Assembly: GCA_040772005.1 (NCBI GenBank)
Contig: JAXGYZ010000003.1
Span: forward strand, 558,001-622,000
Source: MWBF01 sp040772005
GTDB taxonomy: Bacteria; Chloroflexota; Anaerolineae; CG2-30-64-16
Direction of reading: 5' to 3'
Length of the DNA stretch: 64,000 bases
Numbering within the stretch: position 1 is the stretch's first letter; each line of letters begins with the position of its first letter. Of the stretch, positions 18,355-25,846 are shown in pieces. The notes below the pieces were generated by a model. That model searched no databases and was not told where the DNA came from. It worked only from the letters and a program-made list of their open reading frames with translations. Position numbers and translations under genes: made by a program.

Positions 18355-19536
18355 TCACCGCATCCGGGTCGCAGTGGGCGTGATGCGCTCTGCCCACACG
18401 ACTCCGTTGCCCAACCGCAGGCCGCGAATCAGCACTTCGCCTTCCGCCTGGTCGGCCAGGCGGGCCAGGCGGGAACTGCCCAGCCAGACGGGCATCCCGT
18501 CGATGGTCCACCAGGCGGTCGTGCCGGCTGCGCGCAGCTCGCCGGAAATCGCGACCGGCACAGGCTGGTCCAGGCGCATGACATCGGCCTGATACTGGTC
18601 CGGGCCAATCGTGATGCCCTGCACCTCGACCCACTGGCCCGTCTGTGCCACGGCCCGGCTCTCGTCCACCAGGGTGTTGGCGCTGACGCGCGCCGTACCG
18701 ATGACCGGCTCAGCGTATGCGCTCGGCGGAAATACGATCAGGTCCCACACCTGCTCGCCGTTGGGCTCGCGCGCAATGCCTGCGACCAGGGCGCTGAGCC
18801 GGGCATCCGCCGAGGTGTCCACCGCACGGATGAGATGGGCCACCAGCGAGCCATCGGGCTGGACGGTGGCCCGCACCTCGACCTGCTGGCCGATGACGGG
18901 TTCACCGATGATGACTACGTCCGGGCTCAGCCGGAACGTTTGCCCGGCGACGCGCCATTCAGGCTCCACAGCTTCCAGGATGCCTTCGAATTCCACCGGC
19001 ACTTCGCTCGGGTCGCCGGCAATCGCTTCGATGATGATGGCCCGCAGCTCCAACGCATCGGGCGGCTGTTCTGCGATGACCCAGACCAGCCAGCCGGGGC
19101 GCGGTACGCCGCTGATGATAGTGTCCGGCGTCACGCGCACGAGCGTCTGGTCGATGACCCACAACTCGCCCGCCTGTTTGGTCAGCAGGCCGGAGAACGG
19201 CCAGAGGATGCCTTGGGGTCCCGCAGGCCGCTCGACCATCACGAGCTCGGCCAGGATGGGTCCGCCGGGGGCCTGGTGGCCCTGAACGACCACCCAGGCG
19301 CCGGGCTCGGCCCGGCCGCGCTTCTCGATGACGACGGTTTCGTCCGTGACGACTACCTGCGCGCTGCCCACCCACCAGTTGCTCCCGTCCACCAGCTTGA
19401 GATAGCCCTCGAGCCGTGTCGGTGTCGCTGCCGGCGTCTCGTCCTGGGCGCGCACGGGCCGCGCCGCGGCTGTGTTGAGCAGCACCAGCCCCAGCACGAT
19501 CAGGATGAACCGTGTCAGTCGATCAGGTGGTCGCAT
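18355..19536 (-). CDS. Exported DUF5666-repeat protein
   Basis: After a signal peptide (FILIVLGLVLLNTAAARPVRA) the 393-residue protein consists of repeated units of about 70-80 residues with the pattern W-W/V-G-x-D-T-x-I followed by G-V/A-W-V-x-V. Examples are VDGSNWWVGSAQVVVTDETV, LWVIDQTLVRVTPDTIISG and ISGELRAAGTTAWWTIDGMP. This matches the DUF5666 fold, an OB-like barrel of unknown role. The same repeats occur in the next gene upstream. ATG 19536 is chosen because the longer TTG start at 19566 falls in a repeat element. The gene lies within the ECF sigma operon and is probably an extracellular partner of the DUF5667 protein. Confidence 0.75.
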   Translation of the reverse strand: MRPPDRLTRFILIVLGLVLLNTAAARPVRAQDETPAATPTRLEGYLKLVDGSNWWVGSAQVVVTDETVVIEKRGRAEPGAWVVVQGHQAPGGPILAELVMVERPAGPQGILWPFSGLLTKQAGELWVIDQTLVRVTPDTIISGVPRPGWLVWVIAEQPPDALELRAIIIEAIAGDPSEVPVEFEGILEAVEPEWRVAGQTFRLSPDVVIIGEPVIGQQVEVRATVQPDGSLVAHLIRAVDTSADARLSALVAGIAREPNGEQVWDLIVFPPSAYAEPVIGTARVSANTLVDESRAVAQTGQWVEVQGITIGPDQYQADVMRLDQPVPVAISGELRAAGTTAWWTIDGMPVWLGSSRLARLADQAEGEVLIRGLRLGNGVVWAERITPTATRMR

Positions 19537-19556
19537 GGTATCGATAACTCGCCGGC

Positions 19557-19579
19557 ACGCCCACAAGGGGCTATGCTAC
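19557..19579. repeat. Family C half-element (CCACAAGGGGCTATGCTAC)
   Basis: This is the right half of the element found complete at 37963-38023 and 44031-44092. It lies between two genes of the sigma-factor operon. Confidence 0.7.
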
Positions 19580-19608
19580 TCTTTCTCGAAGGGACACTTA
19601 TCACCACG

Positions 19609-21591
19609 TTATGGCACCGGCGTGCCGGTGTCCGGTGTTGCGGTCGCCTCCGGGGTTGCGGTCGCCTCCGGCGTTGCGGTCGCCCCCGGGGTTGCGGTCG
19701 CCTCCGACGTTGCGGTCGCCTCCGGGGTTGCGGTCGCCTCCGGGGTTGCGGTCGCCTCCGGGGTTGCGGTGGCCTCCGAGGTTGCGGTGGCCTCCGAGGT
19801 TGCCGTCACCTCCGGCGTTGCCACTGGGGTGAGCGTCGGCGTAGGACTCGGCGGTTCCGGCGTGGCCGTCGGCGTGGCAGTCTCAGATTCAGCGACGACG
19901 GGTGTGACGGTCGCCGGCGGAGGGGCGATGATTTGGATGGTACGGGCGACGAGCGTGCCATCCGGCTGCGGGATCGCCAACACCTGCGCGGTCGCGCCGA
20001 TTTCCGGCGTGCCGCGAATCTCGGTCCTGCCATCGACAATGACGGACTTCCCATCGACGACCCAGATGTTCCCGTTCATGGACTCGATGATGCCCTGGAT
20101 GGGGTGTGGATCCACCCGGATGGCCGTGATGCGCAGGGCCACGATTTCGCCGCCTGCGCGGCTTTGGGCTTTGACCTCAACCGTGTCGCCCACTGCCGGA
20201 TCGTTCTCGAGTTGCGTCTCGCCTGTCACCTTCACCGTGTTAGGGCCGATGGTCCACCACTCGCCGTTGATGGCGCTGATTACATCGGTAAACTGAAAAG
20301 GCGAAGGCGTCGGGTCCGGCTGGCCGATCCGGCTGATGGACAGGCCGATGTAGCGGCCCTCCGGCGTGATCTCGACGGTCGCATCTACCAGCGAGCCGAC
20401 GTTGGGATCGCCGTTGAACTGCGTGTTGCCGTCACATTCGACGGTCTTGCCGTCGATAGTCCACCAACTGCCCTCGATGCGCTGGACCCAGCCGGTGATA
20501 CGGCCAGTGGTCCGGGCGCGCGGCTTCGGCAGTTCGGTCGTGGTGGCGGTGGCCGTCGGCGCAGGCGTGCGCGTGATCGTAGGCGTTCGTGTGGCCGTCT
20601 GGGTCGGCGTAAGGGACGGCTGCGGGGCAGGCGGGTCCTCCGGTTCGTCGTGAACGGCAGGGATGCTCCCGCCGCCGAAGGCCGGGGCGGTGGGCGTGTG
20701 AGTGGGTGTCGGGTTGCGCGTGATCGTCGGCGGCACGCGCGTCGGCGTGGGCGGGAGAATCGGCGTGGCCGTCAGCACAGGCGCGGCGCCTGCCGGAGGC
20801 TCGACCTCTACGTAGACTGCCACCAGCGTGTAGTCGCCGGGCGCGCGCATGGTGCCGTTCACGGTTGCGCCCACGACAGGCGTTCCGATGATGCGCGTGT
20901 CGCGGTCGATGAGCACCTCAAGCCCGGACACGATCCACCAGTCGTCGTGCAGCTCGGTGATTTCGCCGTGCAGGGCCAGGCTGCGCACCCGCCGGCCCGT
21001 ATCTGCGACCGTGCGGGCCTCCATGAGGCGACGGTCCCGGAGGGTGTCCTGGTAGATGTCGCGCTGGAGCGAGTCGCGCATGAGCGCCAGGCGCAGGTCT
21101 TCCATCGTCGTCTTGACCGGGTAGAGCCAGTCACCGGGGAGGGTGCTCTCGGCGGCAGAGGCCACGCCGGTCAGCAGCAGGCCGCCCACGAGAACCAGCA
21201 GGAGCATGGCGAGCACGCCCCTTGCCATAGGGGTGCGCTGTGCGAAGCTGTCGCCCAGCAGCCAGGCGGCCAGGCGTTGCAGCCAGTCGCCGCCGGTCGC
21301 GGGTCTGTGAGCCGGAACTCCGACGGAGCGCCCGGCATGTTGTGCGGCAGGACCGGCCAATTGCTGTGCGGCCAGGACGAACTGGGCACGCCGCTGCTGC
21401 GCGATTTCCGGCGTGCGCGGGGGCACTGGCCTGAGCTGGCGGACTTCCACCAGGGTCAGCAGGAGCGGCTCCAACTCGGCGGCATCTTCCGGGTAGCGCG
21501 TGAGGCAGGCCGAAACGGAGCTGCCCGCCTGGATCAGGTCGGCACACTCGGCCAGCAGAGTGCTCAGTCGGTCATCGGCACTGCGTCTCAT
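19609..21591 (-). CDS. Membrane DUF5667/DUF5666 protein, putative anti-sigma factor
   Basis: This 660-residue protein starts at ATG 21591, overlapping the sigma factor stop by four bases. Residues 1-120 are a cytoplasmic segment with YPEDAAELEPLLLTLVEVRQ, resembling the N-termini of proteins paired with ECF sigma factors. One transmembrane segment follows (GVLAMLLLVLVGGLLLTGVA, about 135-155), then a DUF5667 region (ESTLPGDWLYPVKTTMEDLR). The exterior has a Thr/Pro linker and three or four DUF5666 repeats, and ends in hexapeptide repeats (ATATPE, ATATSE). This topology suits a membrane anti-sigma factor that senses something outside the cell. That role is inferred from operon position; no known anti-sigma motif such as a zinc site is visible. 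Confidence 0.72.
   Translation of the reverse strand: MRRSADDRLSTLLAECADLIQAGSSVSACLTRYPEDAAELEPLLLTLVEVRQLRPVPPRTPEIAQQRRAQFVLAAQQLAGPAAQHAGRSVGVPAHRPATGGDWLQRLAAWLLGDSFAQRTPMARGVLAMLLLVLVGGLLLTGVASAAESTLPGDWLYPVKTTMEDLRLALMRDSLQRDIYQDTLRDRRLMEARTVADTGRRVRSLALHGEITELHDDWWIVSGLEVLIDRDTRIIGTPVVGATVNGTMRAPGDYTLVAVYVEVEPPAGAAPVLTATPILPPTPTRVPPTITRNPTPTHTPTAPAFGGGSIPAVHDEPEDPPAPQPSLTPTQTATRTPTITRTPAPTATATTTELPKPRARTTGRITGWVQRIEGSWWTIDGKTVECDGNTQFNGDPNVGSLVDATVEITPEGRYIGLSISRIGQPDPTPSPFQFTDVISAINGEWWTIGPNTVKVTGETQLENDPAVGDTVEVKAQSRAGGEIVALRITAIRVDPHPIQGIIESMNGNIWVVDGKSVIVDGRTEIRGTPEIGATAQVLAIPQPDGTLVARTIQIIAPPPATVTPVVAESETATPTATPEPPSPTPTLTPVATPEVTATSEATATSEATATPEATATPEATATPEATATSEATATPGATATPEATATPEATATPDTGTPVP
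19632..19823. repeat. 18-bp in-frame tandem repeat encoding ATATPE hexapeptides
   Basis: About ten copies of an 18-base unit based on TTGCGGTCGCCTCCGGGG encode alternating ATATPE, ATATSE and ATATPG at the C-terminus of the 19609-21591 product. Such arrays change copy number easily and always in frame. Confidence 0.85.
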
Positions 21592-22205
21592 GGCTGTATC
21601 ACGCGCTTCAAGGTGGATACGGCTCGATATTGCAGCGCCTTGACTGCGCCTTCGGTTTTGCCCATCATCTCGGCAACTTCTGCAATACTGAACTCTTCGA
21701 GAAAGCGTAAGGTAATCACCTGGCTCTGCTCTTCGGTTAACATCCGGAGGGCGTTGCGCAAACGCTGGGACTCCAGCCGCAACTCCGCCGCACGCCACGG
21801 ATCGCCGTCGGCGGCTGGGATCGGCGCGGCGCCGTCCAGCTCGACAAAGGTCGCGCGCTGGCGCCGCCGGTAGTAGTCAATGACGAGATTGTGCGCGATG
21901 CGATAGAGCCAGCCGGAAAACGAGGTGCGCCAGGGATGTCCCGCGCCGATGGCCTCCAACATGCGCATGAACACCTGGCCCGTCAGGTCTTCCGCAACCT
22001 CGACCTGCCCGACCCGGTGATAGATGTACGCATAGATCCGGTCGACATACTGGTCGTACAGTTCGGCCAGCGCCTCGGGATCCGCCTGGCGGGCCCGTTC
22101 CAGCACCAATTCCTGCGGGTCGACTTCCGTGCGCGCACTTTCACCTTTAATGACGCCGAAGGCGGCAAAAGATAACGCACAAAGCAACCAGTTTGGAAGC
22201 GACAT
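21588..22205 (-). CDS. ECF-type RNA polymerase sigma factor
   Basis: This 205-residue group 4 sigma factor has region 2 around DPEALAELYDQYVDRIYAYI, RVGQVEVAEDLTGQVFMRML and SGWLYRIAHNLVIDYYRRR. Region 4 is LRMLTEEQSQVITLRFLEEF followed by SIAEVAEMMGKTEGAVKALQ. The N-terminal ~25 residues before GESARTEVDPQEL are hydrophobic and unlike other sigma factors, so translation may begin later than ATG 22205. The gene overlaps the DUF5667 gene by four bases and follows the phosphotransferase by 18 bases. It probably directs transcription of an envelope response, with the downstream membrane protein as its regulator. Confidence 0.9.
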   Translation of the reverse strand: MSLPNWLLCALSFAAFGVIKGESARTEVDPQELVLERARQADPEALAELYDQYVDRIYAYIYHRVGQVEVAEDLTGQVFMRMLEAIGAGHPWRTSFSGWLYRIAHNLVIDYYRRRQRATFVELDGAAPIPAADGDPWRAAELRLESQRLRNALRMLTEEQSQVITLRFLEEFSIAEVAEMMGKTEGAVKALQYRAVSTLKRVIQP

Positions 22206-22223
22206 TTGGCCCGGTCTGCTAGG

Positions 22224-22811
22224 TCATTTTCTGGTCGGTACAGCCAGTTGCCATGTGACCAGAATCCGCTGCACTGCTGTGACGGTTGCAAGCACTGCGA
22301 TGATGCCCAGTGCCCAGGGTGTCAGGTTGAAAATCAGCCCGACAATCAGGATGACGAGGCGCTCGAAGCGCGTCAGCATGCCCTCCTTGCAGGCGACGCC
22401 GATGCCTTCGGCACGGGCGCGGGTGTAGCTGACCATGAGGGAAGCAGAGAGGGCGGCAGCGGCCAGCAGAACGCCCCGATCGTCGTTGAGGGTCAGGAAG
22501 AGCCAGATCAGGGCCAGATAGATGATAATCTCGGCCCAGCGGTCGAGGGTCGAGTCCAGGAAGGCACCGAAGCGGCTGGTCGTGCCGGTGAGCCGTGCCA
22601 GCGTGCCATCTACAGCGTCGAAGCCGAGGCTGAAGATGAACAACAGGCCCGCGAGCTGGGTGCGTCCCGTCGCCAGAACGACGGCCACAGCCACTGTCAG
22701 CAAGAACCCGAAGACAGTCAGTGCATTGGCGGTCAGCCCGAGGTTGCTGAAGAAGCGGGCCACCGGCTGCAGGATGCGTGCACCCCAAGTACGGGCCAGG
22801 TCTGCAACCAT
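22224..22811 (-). CDS. CDP-alcohol phosphatidyltransferase family protein
   Basis: These integral membrane enzymes move a phospho-alcohol from a CDP-linked donor to an acceptor alcohol in phospholipid synthesis. The 195-residue protein has the complete signature D-x2-DG-x2-AR-x8-G-x3-D-x3-D in DAVDGTLARLTG and GAFLDSTLDR, and about six hydrophobic segments. The N-terminal LQPVARFFSNLGLTANALTV resembles phosphatidylinositol-phosphate and phosphatidylglycerol-phosphate synthases. The acceptor cannot be decided. It is the first gene behind the promoter at 22866-22894 and is followed 18 bases later by the ECF sigma gene. Confidence 0.92.
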   Translation of the reverse strand: MVADLARTWGARILQPVARFFSNLGLTANALTVFGFLLTVAVAVVLATGRTQLAGLLFIFSLGFDAVDGTLARLTGTTSRFGAFLDSTLDRWAEIIIYLALIWLFLTLNDDRGVLLAAAALSASLMVSYTRARAEGIGVACKEGMLTRFERLVILIVGLIFNLTPWALGIIAVLATVTAVQRILVTWQLAVPTRK

Positions 22812-22838
22812 GTCTTACCTCATCCTATAGAGTGAGAC

Positions 22839-22860
22839 AGAGTCATCGAAGGATGACTCT
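22839..22860 (-). promoter_or_regulatory. Hairpin at the 5' end of the sigma-operon transcript
   Basis: AGAGTCATC and GATGACTCT form a nine-base-pair stem with a four-base loop. The hairpin begins about six bases after the -10 box, so it would sit at the extreme 5' end of the transcript, where such stems often protect mRNA. It may also be a dispersed palindrome. Confidence 0.5.
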
Positions 22861-22865
22861 ACACC

Positions 22866-22894
22866 ATCTTACATCAGGCGATGAGAAGTGTCAA
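22866..22894 (-). promoter_or_regulatory. Promoter of the phosphotransferase-sigma operon (TTGACA-17-TAAGAT)
   Basis: A perfect TTGACA (22894-22889) and TAAGAT (22871-22866) are separated by 17 bases. It resembles a housekeeping promoter, so basal expression of the sigma factor would not need the ECF factor itself. Confidence 0.75.
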
Positions 22895-22920
22895 CCGTTT
22901 TTGCTGCGTGCCTGGCTGTG

Positions 22921-23163
22921 CTATTTCAAAGGCCATAGCTGCCAGCCGTCGGACTCGCCGCAGGTGAGCCAGAGGACGCGCTCCGCTGCGAAGGGCGGCC
23001 CGTTGTAGTCGAGCCCGCAGGACAACAGCTTGTCGAAGCGCACCGTCCACAGCCCCGGCTCGTGGCGGCGGATGTGTGTGCCCAGCGCCAGGCCCCACAG
23101 CAGCAGGGCCACCAGCAGGCCGGCTACCATGGCCGTGCCCCAGCCGAAGCGATCGCGTCCCAT
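22921..23163 (-). CDS. Small single-pass membrane protein, unknown
   Basis: This 80-residue frame has one clear transmembrane segment (AMVAGLLVALLLWGLALGTH) followed by a 45-residue domain containing FDKLLSCGLDYNGPPFAAER and two cysteines. It lies alone between the phosphotransferase operon and a divergent gene. There is no convincing Shine-Dalgarno sequence before ATG 23163. I do not recognise the family. Codon composition matches neighbouring genes and the hydrophobic segment looks real, so I list it as probable. Confidence 0.5.
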   Translation of the reverse strand: MGRDRFGWGTAMVAGLLVALLLWGLALGTHIRRHEPGLWTVRFDKLLSCGLDYNGPPFAAERVLWLTCGESDGWQLWPLK

Positions 23164-23283
23164 GAGGGTATTTTACCATGACCATTGTATAATCGGTGCA
23201 GCAGCGGATGAGGAATCAGGAATTCCGAAGATAGATGGCTGTATCATATAGTGATGGCATGTAGGGAACCAAGGAGTGACATC

Positions 23284-23757
23284 ATGGATGAAGAACTGAA
23301 CCTCGCAGCACAACCGGCAGTGCCCCCCACACCACCCCCCAGCGAACCCCTGATGTCTGACGCTGATGCTGCCGCTCCTGTAGAGGCGGCGGGGTGCAGC
23401 GTGGAGACACTGACGGCCAACGAAGTGCATCTCCAGGATTCCTCGGTCGGCCAGATGCAGGCGGTGGAAGTGCATACCTCCGGGGGCAGCATCGCGCAGG
23501 TGCAGGCCGCCAACATTCAGGTCAGCGACGGCGGCATCGGCGTGGCGCAGGGCCAGGCCGTCAGCCTCAGCGGCGGCGGCGCCGGCGTCGTGGTCGCGCG
23601 GGATGCCACGCTCAACGAGAGCTCCGCCGGCTTCGTGCTGGCCCTTAACATCACCGGCAACCCGCAGATCGGCTTCGACCTGCGCGCCGGCATCGCGGCG
23701 GGCGCCATCATCGGCATCCTGATCGGCCTGTTCAGGCTGTTGGGAGGGCGCAGGTAG
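23284..23757 (+). CDS. Beta-helix-like repeat protein with C-terminal membrane anchor
   Basis: This 157-residue protein has a Pro-rich N-terminus (about 1-38), then about five repeats of 15-17 residues with alternating hydrophobic positions. Examples are VETLTANEVHLQDSSVGQM, AVEVHTSGGSIAQVQAANI, QVSDGGIGVAQGQAVSL and VVVARDATLNESSAGFVLAL. This pattern suggests a short beta-helix or beta-solenoid. The C-terminus is one hydrophobic helix (AGIAAGAIIGILIGLFRLLG) ending in basic GRR, so the repeats would be cytoplasmic if the tail is inserted as a C-tail anchor. AAGGAG precedes ATG 23284. The next gene starts four bases after the stop. No function is assigned. Confidence 0.72.
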   Translation: MDEELNLAAQPAVPPTPPPSEPLMSDADAAAPVEAAGCSVETLTANEVHLQDSSVGQMQAVEVHTSGGSIAQVQAANIQVSDGGIGVAQGQAVSLSGGGAGVVVARDATLNESSAGFVLALNITGNPQIGFDLRAGIAAGAIIGILIGLFRLLGGRR

Positions 23758-23761
23758 GCGT

Positions 23762-24403
23762 ATGGAGAGCGTGAACAACGGCATTTCCTGGCCCCTGCTC
23801 CTGGCGGGCGGGCTGCTGGCCCTGGTGGTCATCGTGCTCCTGCTGCGCAGGGCGCGGCCCGCACCCAGACCGGCTCAGCGCGCGCCTGCGCCGCAGCGGA
23901 CGGCGCAGCCCGCGCCCGTCGAGTCTGCGCCCCAACCGGCAGCCGGCCAGCAGTGGGCGCCGCCCGCCTACAGCGCCGCCAGCTCCACCATCGCCGGCCC
24001 GTCGTTGCGCATCGGCATCGGGTTCATGCGCATCCACGAGGGCAACCTGCTCGTGAGCTGGAACGCGCTCAACGACGGCAGCGAGCCGCTGGCCGTCCAA
24101 TGGGGGACGCCGCAGGTACAGCTTGCAGGCGGCGATGCGCTGGTGCTGAGCTATATGACCGATGCCAACGGCGAAACGTTCGCGGTCCCGGAGATGCGCA
24201 CCTGCCAGCCCGGCGACATCCTGAGCCGCAGCGCCAGCATTCCGCTCGCTTCAGTGGGCCGCGACATTGCCGGGCTGCGCGTGACGGTTGCGGTGGGCTA
24301 CGGTCCGGCCGATGGCCGCGCGGCCGCACAGGCCGCTCCTGCTGCGTATGCGGGCTGGCAGCAGACCGCGCTATCGGCCCCGCGCGCGGCCCCGCGGCAG
24401 TAG
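23762..24403 (+). CDS. Membrane-anchored protein of unknown function
   Basis: The 213-residue product has an N-terminal transmembrane segment (WPLLLAGGLLALVVIVLLLR), a low-complexity Pro/Ala/Gln linker (about 30-75), and a compact domain of about 100 residues beginning LRIGIGFMRIHEGNLLVSWN. That domain has alternating beta-strand character, like an immunoglobulin or C2-like sandwich, with VQWGTPQVQLAGGDALVLSY and MRTCQPGDILSRSA. The C-terminal tail is Ala-rich. It begins four bases after the beta-helix gene and ends seven bases before the alkyltransferase-like gene. No family is recognised. Confidence 0.65.
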   Translation: MESVNNGISWPLLLAGGLLALVVIVLLLRRARPAPRPAQRAPAPQRTAQPAPVESAPQPAAGQQWAPPAYSAASSTIAGPSLRIGIGFMRIHEGNLLVSWNALNDGSEPLAVQWGTPQVQLAGGDALVLSYMTDANGETFAVPEMRTCQPGDILSRSASIPLASVGRDIAGLRVTVAVGYGPADGRAAAQAAPAAYAGWQQTALSAPRAAPRQ

Positions 24404-24410
24404 GGTGTCC

Positions 24411-24770
24411 ATGGAACCTAACTTCTTCGAGCGCGTCTATCTGCTCGTCCGGCAGATTCCGCGCGGCCGGGTCGCCAGCTACGGCCAGATTGCGGCGCTG
24501 CTCGGCCATCCGCAGGCCGCACGCACGGTCGGGTGGGCGCTCAACGCGCTGCGCGGGTCGGATGTTAGCGACGTGCCGTGGCAGCGTGTCATCAACAGCG
24601 CGGGGCGCATCAGCATCTCGCGCGCGGACCTGGGCGCAGACCTGCAACGTGCGCTGCTGGAGGAGGAAGGCATCGAGTTCGACGCGCGCGGCTACGTGGA
24701 TTTGCGCCGCTATGGCTGGGAGGGGATGAGCCTGCCGGACATCGAGGCGCTCTGGCAGCCTGGCCGTTAA
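24411..24770 (+). CDS. Alkyltransferase-like (ATL) protein
   Basis: ATL proteins bind O6-alkylguanine in DNA with the fold of O6-methylguanine methyltransferase and flag the lesion for nucleotide excision repair. The 119-residue protein has the DNA-binding core IPRGRVASYGQIAALLGHPQ and RTVGWALNAL. At the active site it reads VPWQRVINSAGRIS, with Trp57 where the methyltransferase has the acceptor Cys of PCHRV. This is the defining ATL change, so it cannot dealkylate DNA. ATG 24411 fits the family N-terminus; the open frame upstream overlaps the previous gene. Confidence 0.93.
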   Translation: MEPNFFERVYLLVRQIPRGRVASYGQIAALLGHPQAARTVGWALNALRGSDVSDVPWQRVINSAGRISISRADLGADLQRALLEEEGIEFDARGYVDLRRYGWEGMSLPDIEALWQPGR

Positions 24771-24771
24771 C

Positions 24772-24800
24772 TTTACATATCCGAACACCTGAGCTATACT
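24772..24800 (+). promoter_or_regulatory. Promoter of the nitrilase-fold gene (TTTACA-17-TATACT)
   Basis: TTTACA and TATACT are separated by 17 bases, and the ATG lies 43 bases after the -10 box. The -35 box begins two bases after the ATL stop codon. Confidence 0.7.
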
Positions 24801-24842
24801 TGCCTCATCTTTGCGTAACTTTCGCTCAGGACAGGAGTCGCC

Positions 24843-25655
24843 ATGAGAGAAATCACGATTGCCCTCGCGCAGACTGCGCCGGTGCTGAACGACAACGAGG
24901 AGAACCTGCGGCGCATGGCGGGGTTCATCCAGCGCATCTGCCAGGAGCAGCAGACGGACCTGATCGTCTTCCCCGAATTGGCGCTGTCGGGTCATGAGTG
25001 CGGGCTGAACTTCACGCGGCTGGCCGAGCGTGTGACGGGGCACGCCGTCTCCTTCCTGGCAGGGAAGGCCGCCGAGTTCAACGTCCATGTCGCATTCGGT
25101 ATGCCGGTCAAGGAGAAGGTCGAGAGCATCCTGTTCAATTCCGTGGTGCTGATCGGGCCGGACGGTGAGCTGCTGGGGGATTACCGCAAGCTGCACCTGC
25201 GCGGGGAGGAGCGGCTGGCGTTCCGGCCGGGCTACCGGCTGCCGGTGTTCGAGACCGAGTTCGGCGGACTGGGCCTGATGATCGGGTGGGACCTGGCCTT
25301 TCCGGAGGTCGCCCGCAGCCTGGCGCTCGACGGCGCGGACCTGATCCTGGTTCCGGCCGGCTGGGAGACCGCCAACATGGACGAATGGCGCGCGTATGCG
25401 GTGGCGCGTGCGTGCGAGAACGGCGTCTACATCGCAGCGGCGAATCGCGTCGGGGAAGAGCCGAGCTACAGCTTCGGCGGCGAGTCCATGCTCGTCGGCC
25501 CGCGCGGGCAGATTCACACGGCGCTGGATGAGGCGGTCGAGGGCTACGCTGTCGCGACCGTGGACCTGGACGAGGTGCGCAAGGTGCGCGAGGAGACGCA
25601 GATACTCCAGTGCCGCCAGCCGGCGGCGTATCGGGCGCTGGTGCGGAAGTACTGA
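24843..25655 (+). CDS. Nitrilase-superfamily protein lacking the catalytic cysteine
   Basis: Nitrilase-fold hydrolases use a Glu-Lys-Cys triad to cleave carbon-nitrogen bonds. This 270-residue protein keeps Glu45 (VFPELALSG) and Lys116 (GDYRKLHLRGEER). Where the family has a Cys before W/Y-D, it reads GLGLMIGWDLAFPEVARSLA, so Gly148 (GGG, 25284-25286) replaces the nucleophile. The rest of the domain is intact, including LILVPAGWETANMDEWRAYA and GVYIAAANRVGEE. It is therefore either a non-catalytic paralogue or uses a different chemistry. An AGGAG precedes ATG 24843, and it has its own promoter. It is probably a monocistronic gene. Confidence 0.9.
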   Translation: MREITIALAQTAPVLNDNEENLRRMAGFIQRICQEQQTDLIVFPELALSGHECGLNFTRLAERVTGHAVSFLAGKAAEFNVHVAFGMPVKEKVESILFNSVVLIGPDGELLGDYRKLHLRGEERLAFRPGYRLPVFETEFGGLGLMIGWDLAFPEVARSLALDGADLILVPAGWETANMDEWRAYAVARACENGVYIAAANRVGEEPSYSFGGESMLVGPRGQIHTALDEAVEGYAVATVDLDEVRKVREETQILQCRQPAAYRALVRKY

Positions 25656-25671
25656 GTGGGCGTGCGGATGT

Positions 25672-25800
25672 GTTGGGGGCGCGGCCATCCACGAATACGC
25701 GAATGTGCCCGCGGGCGCGCCACGCATAAGCGAATGGGGCGCGGCATGGCGGTCCTATTCGATTATTCGTGAGTCGATTCGCGTATTCGTGGATGGCCGG
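25672..25800. repeat. Family B palindromic element, copy 2
   Basis: TTGGGGGCGCGGCCATCCACGAATACGCGAA-type sequence is mirrored by ATTCGCGTATTCGTGGATGGCC. The element fills the gap between the nitrilase-fold gene and the ltaE -10 box (TATAAT, 25815-25820). Confidence 0.75.
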
Positions 25801-25846
25801 TTCGCCGGATGTGCTATAATCCTCCCCAACTTCACGGGAGGCTCTT

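Noticed and set aside
18175..21873. Plus-strand open frame of 1232 codons
   Set aside because: It spans the antisense of three genes of the sigma operon and gives Arg/Gly/Cys-rich nonsense, including a translation of the 18-bp repeat.
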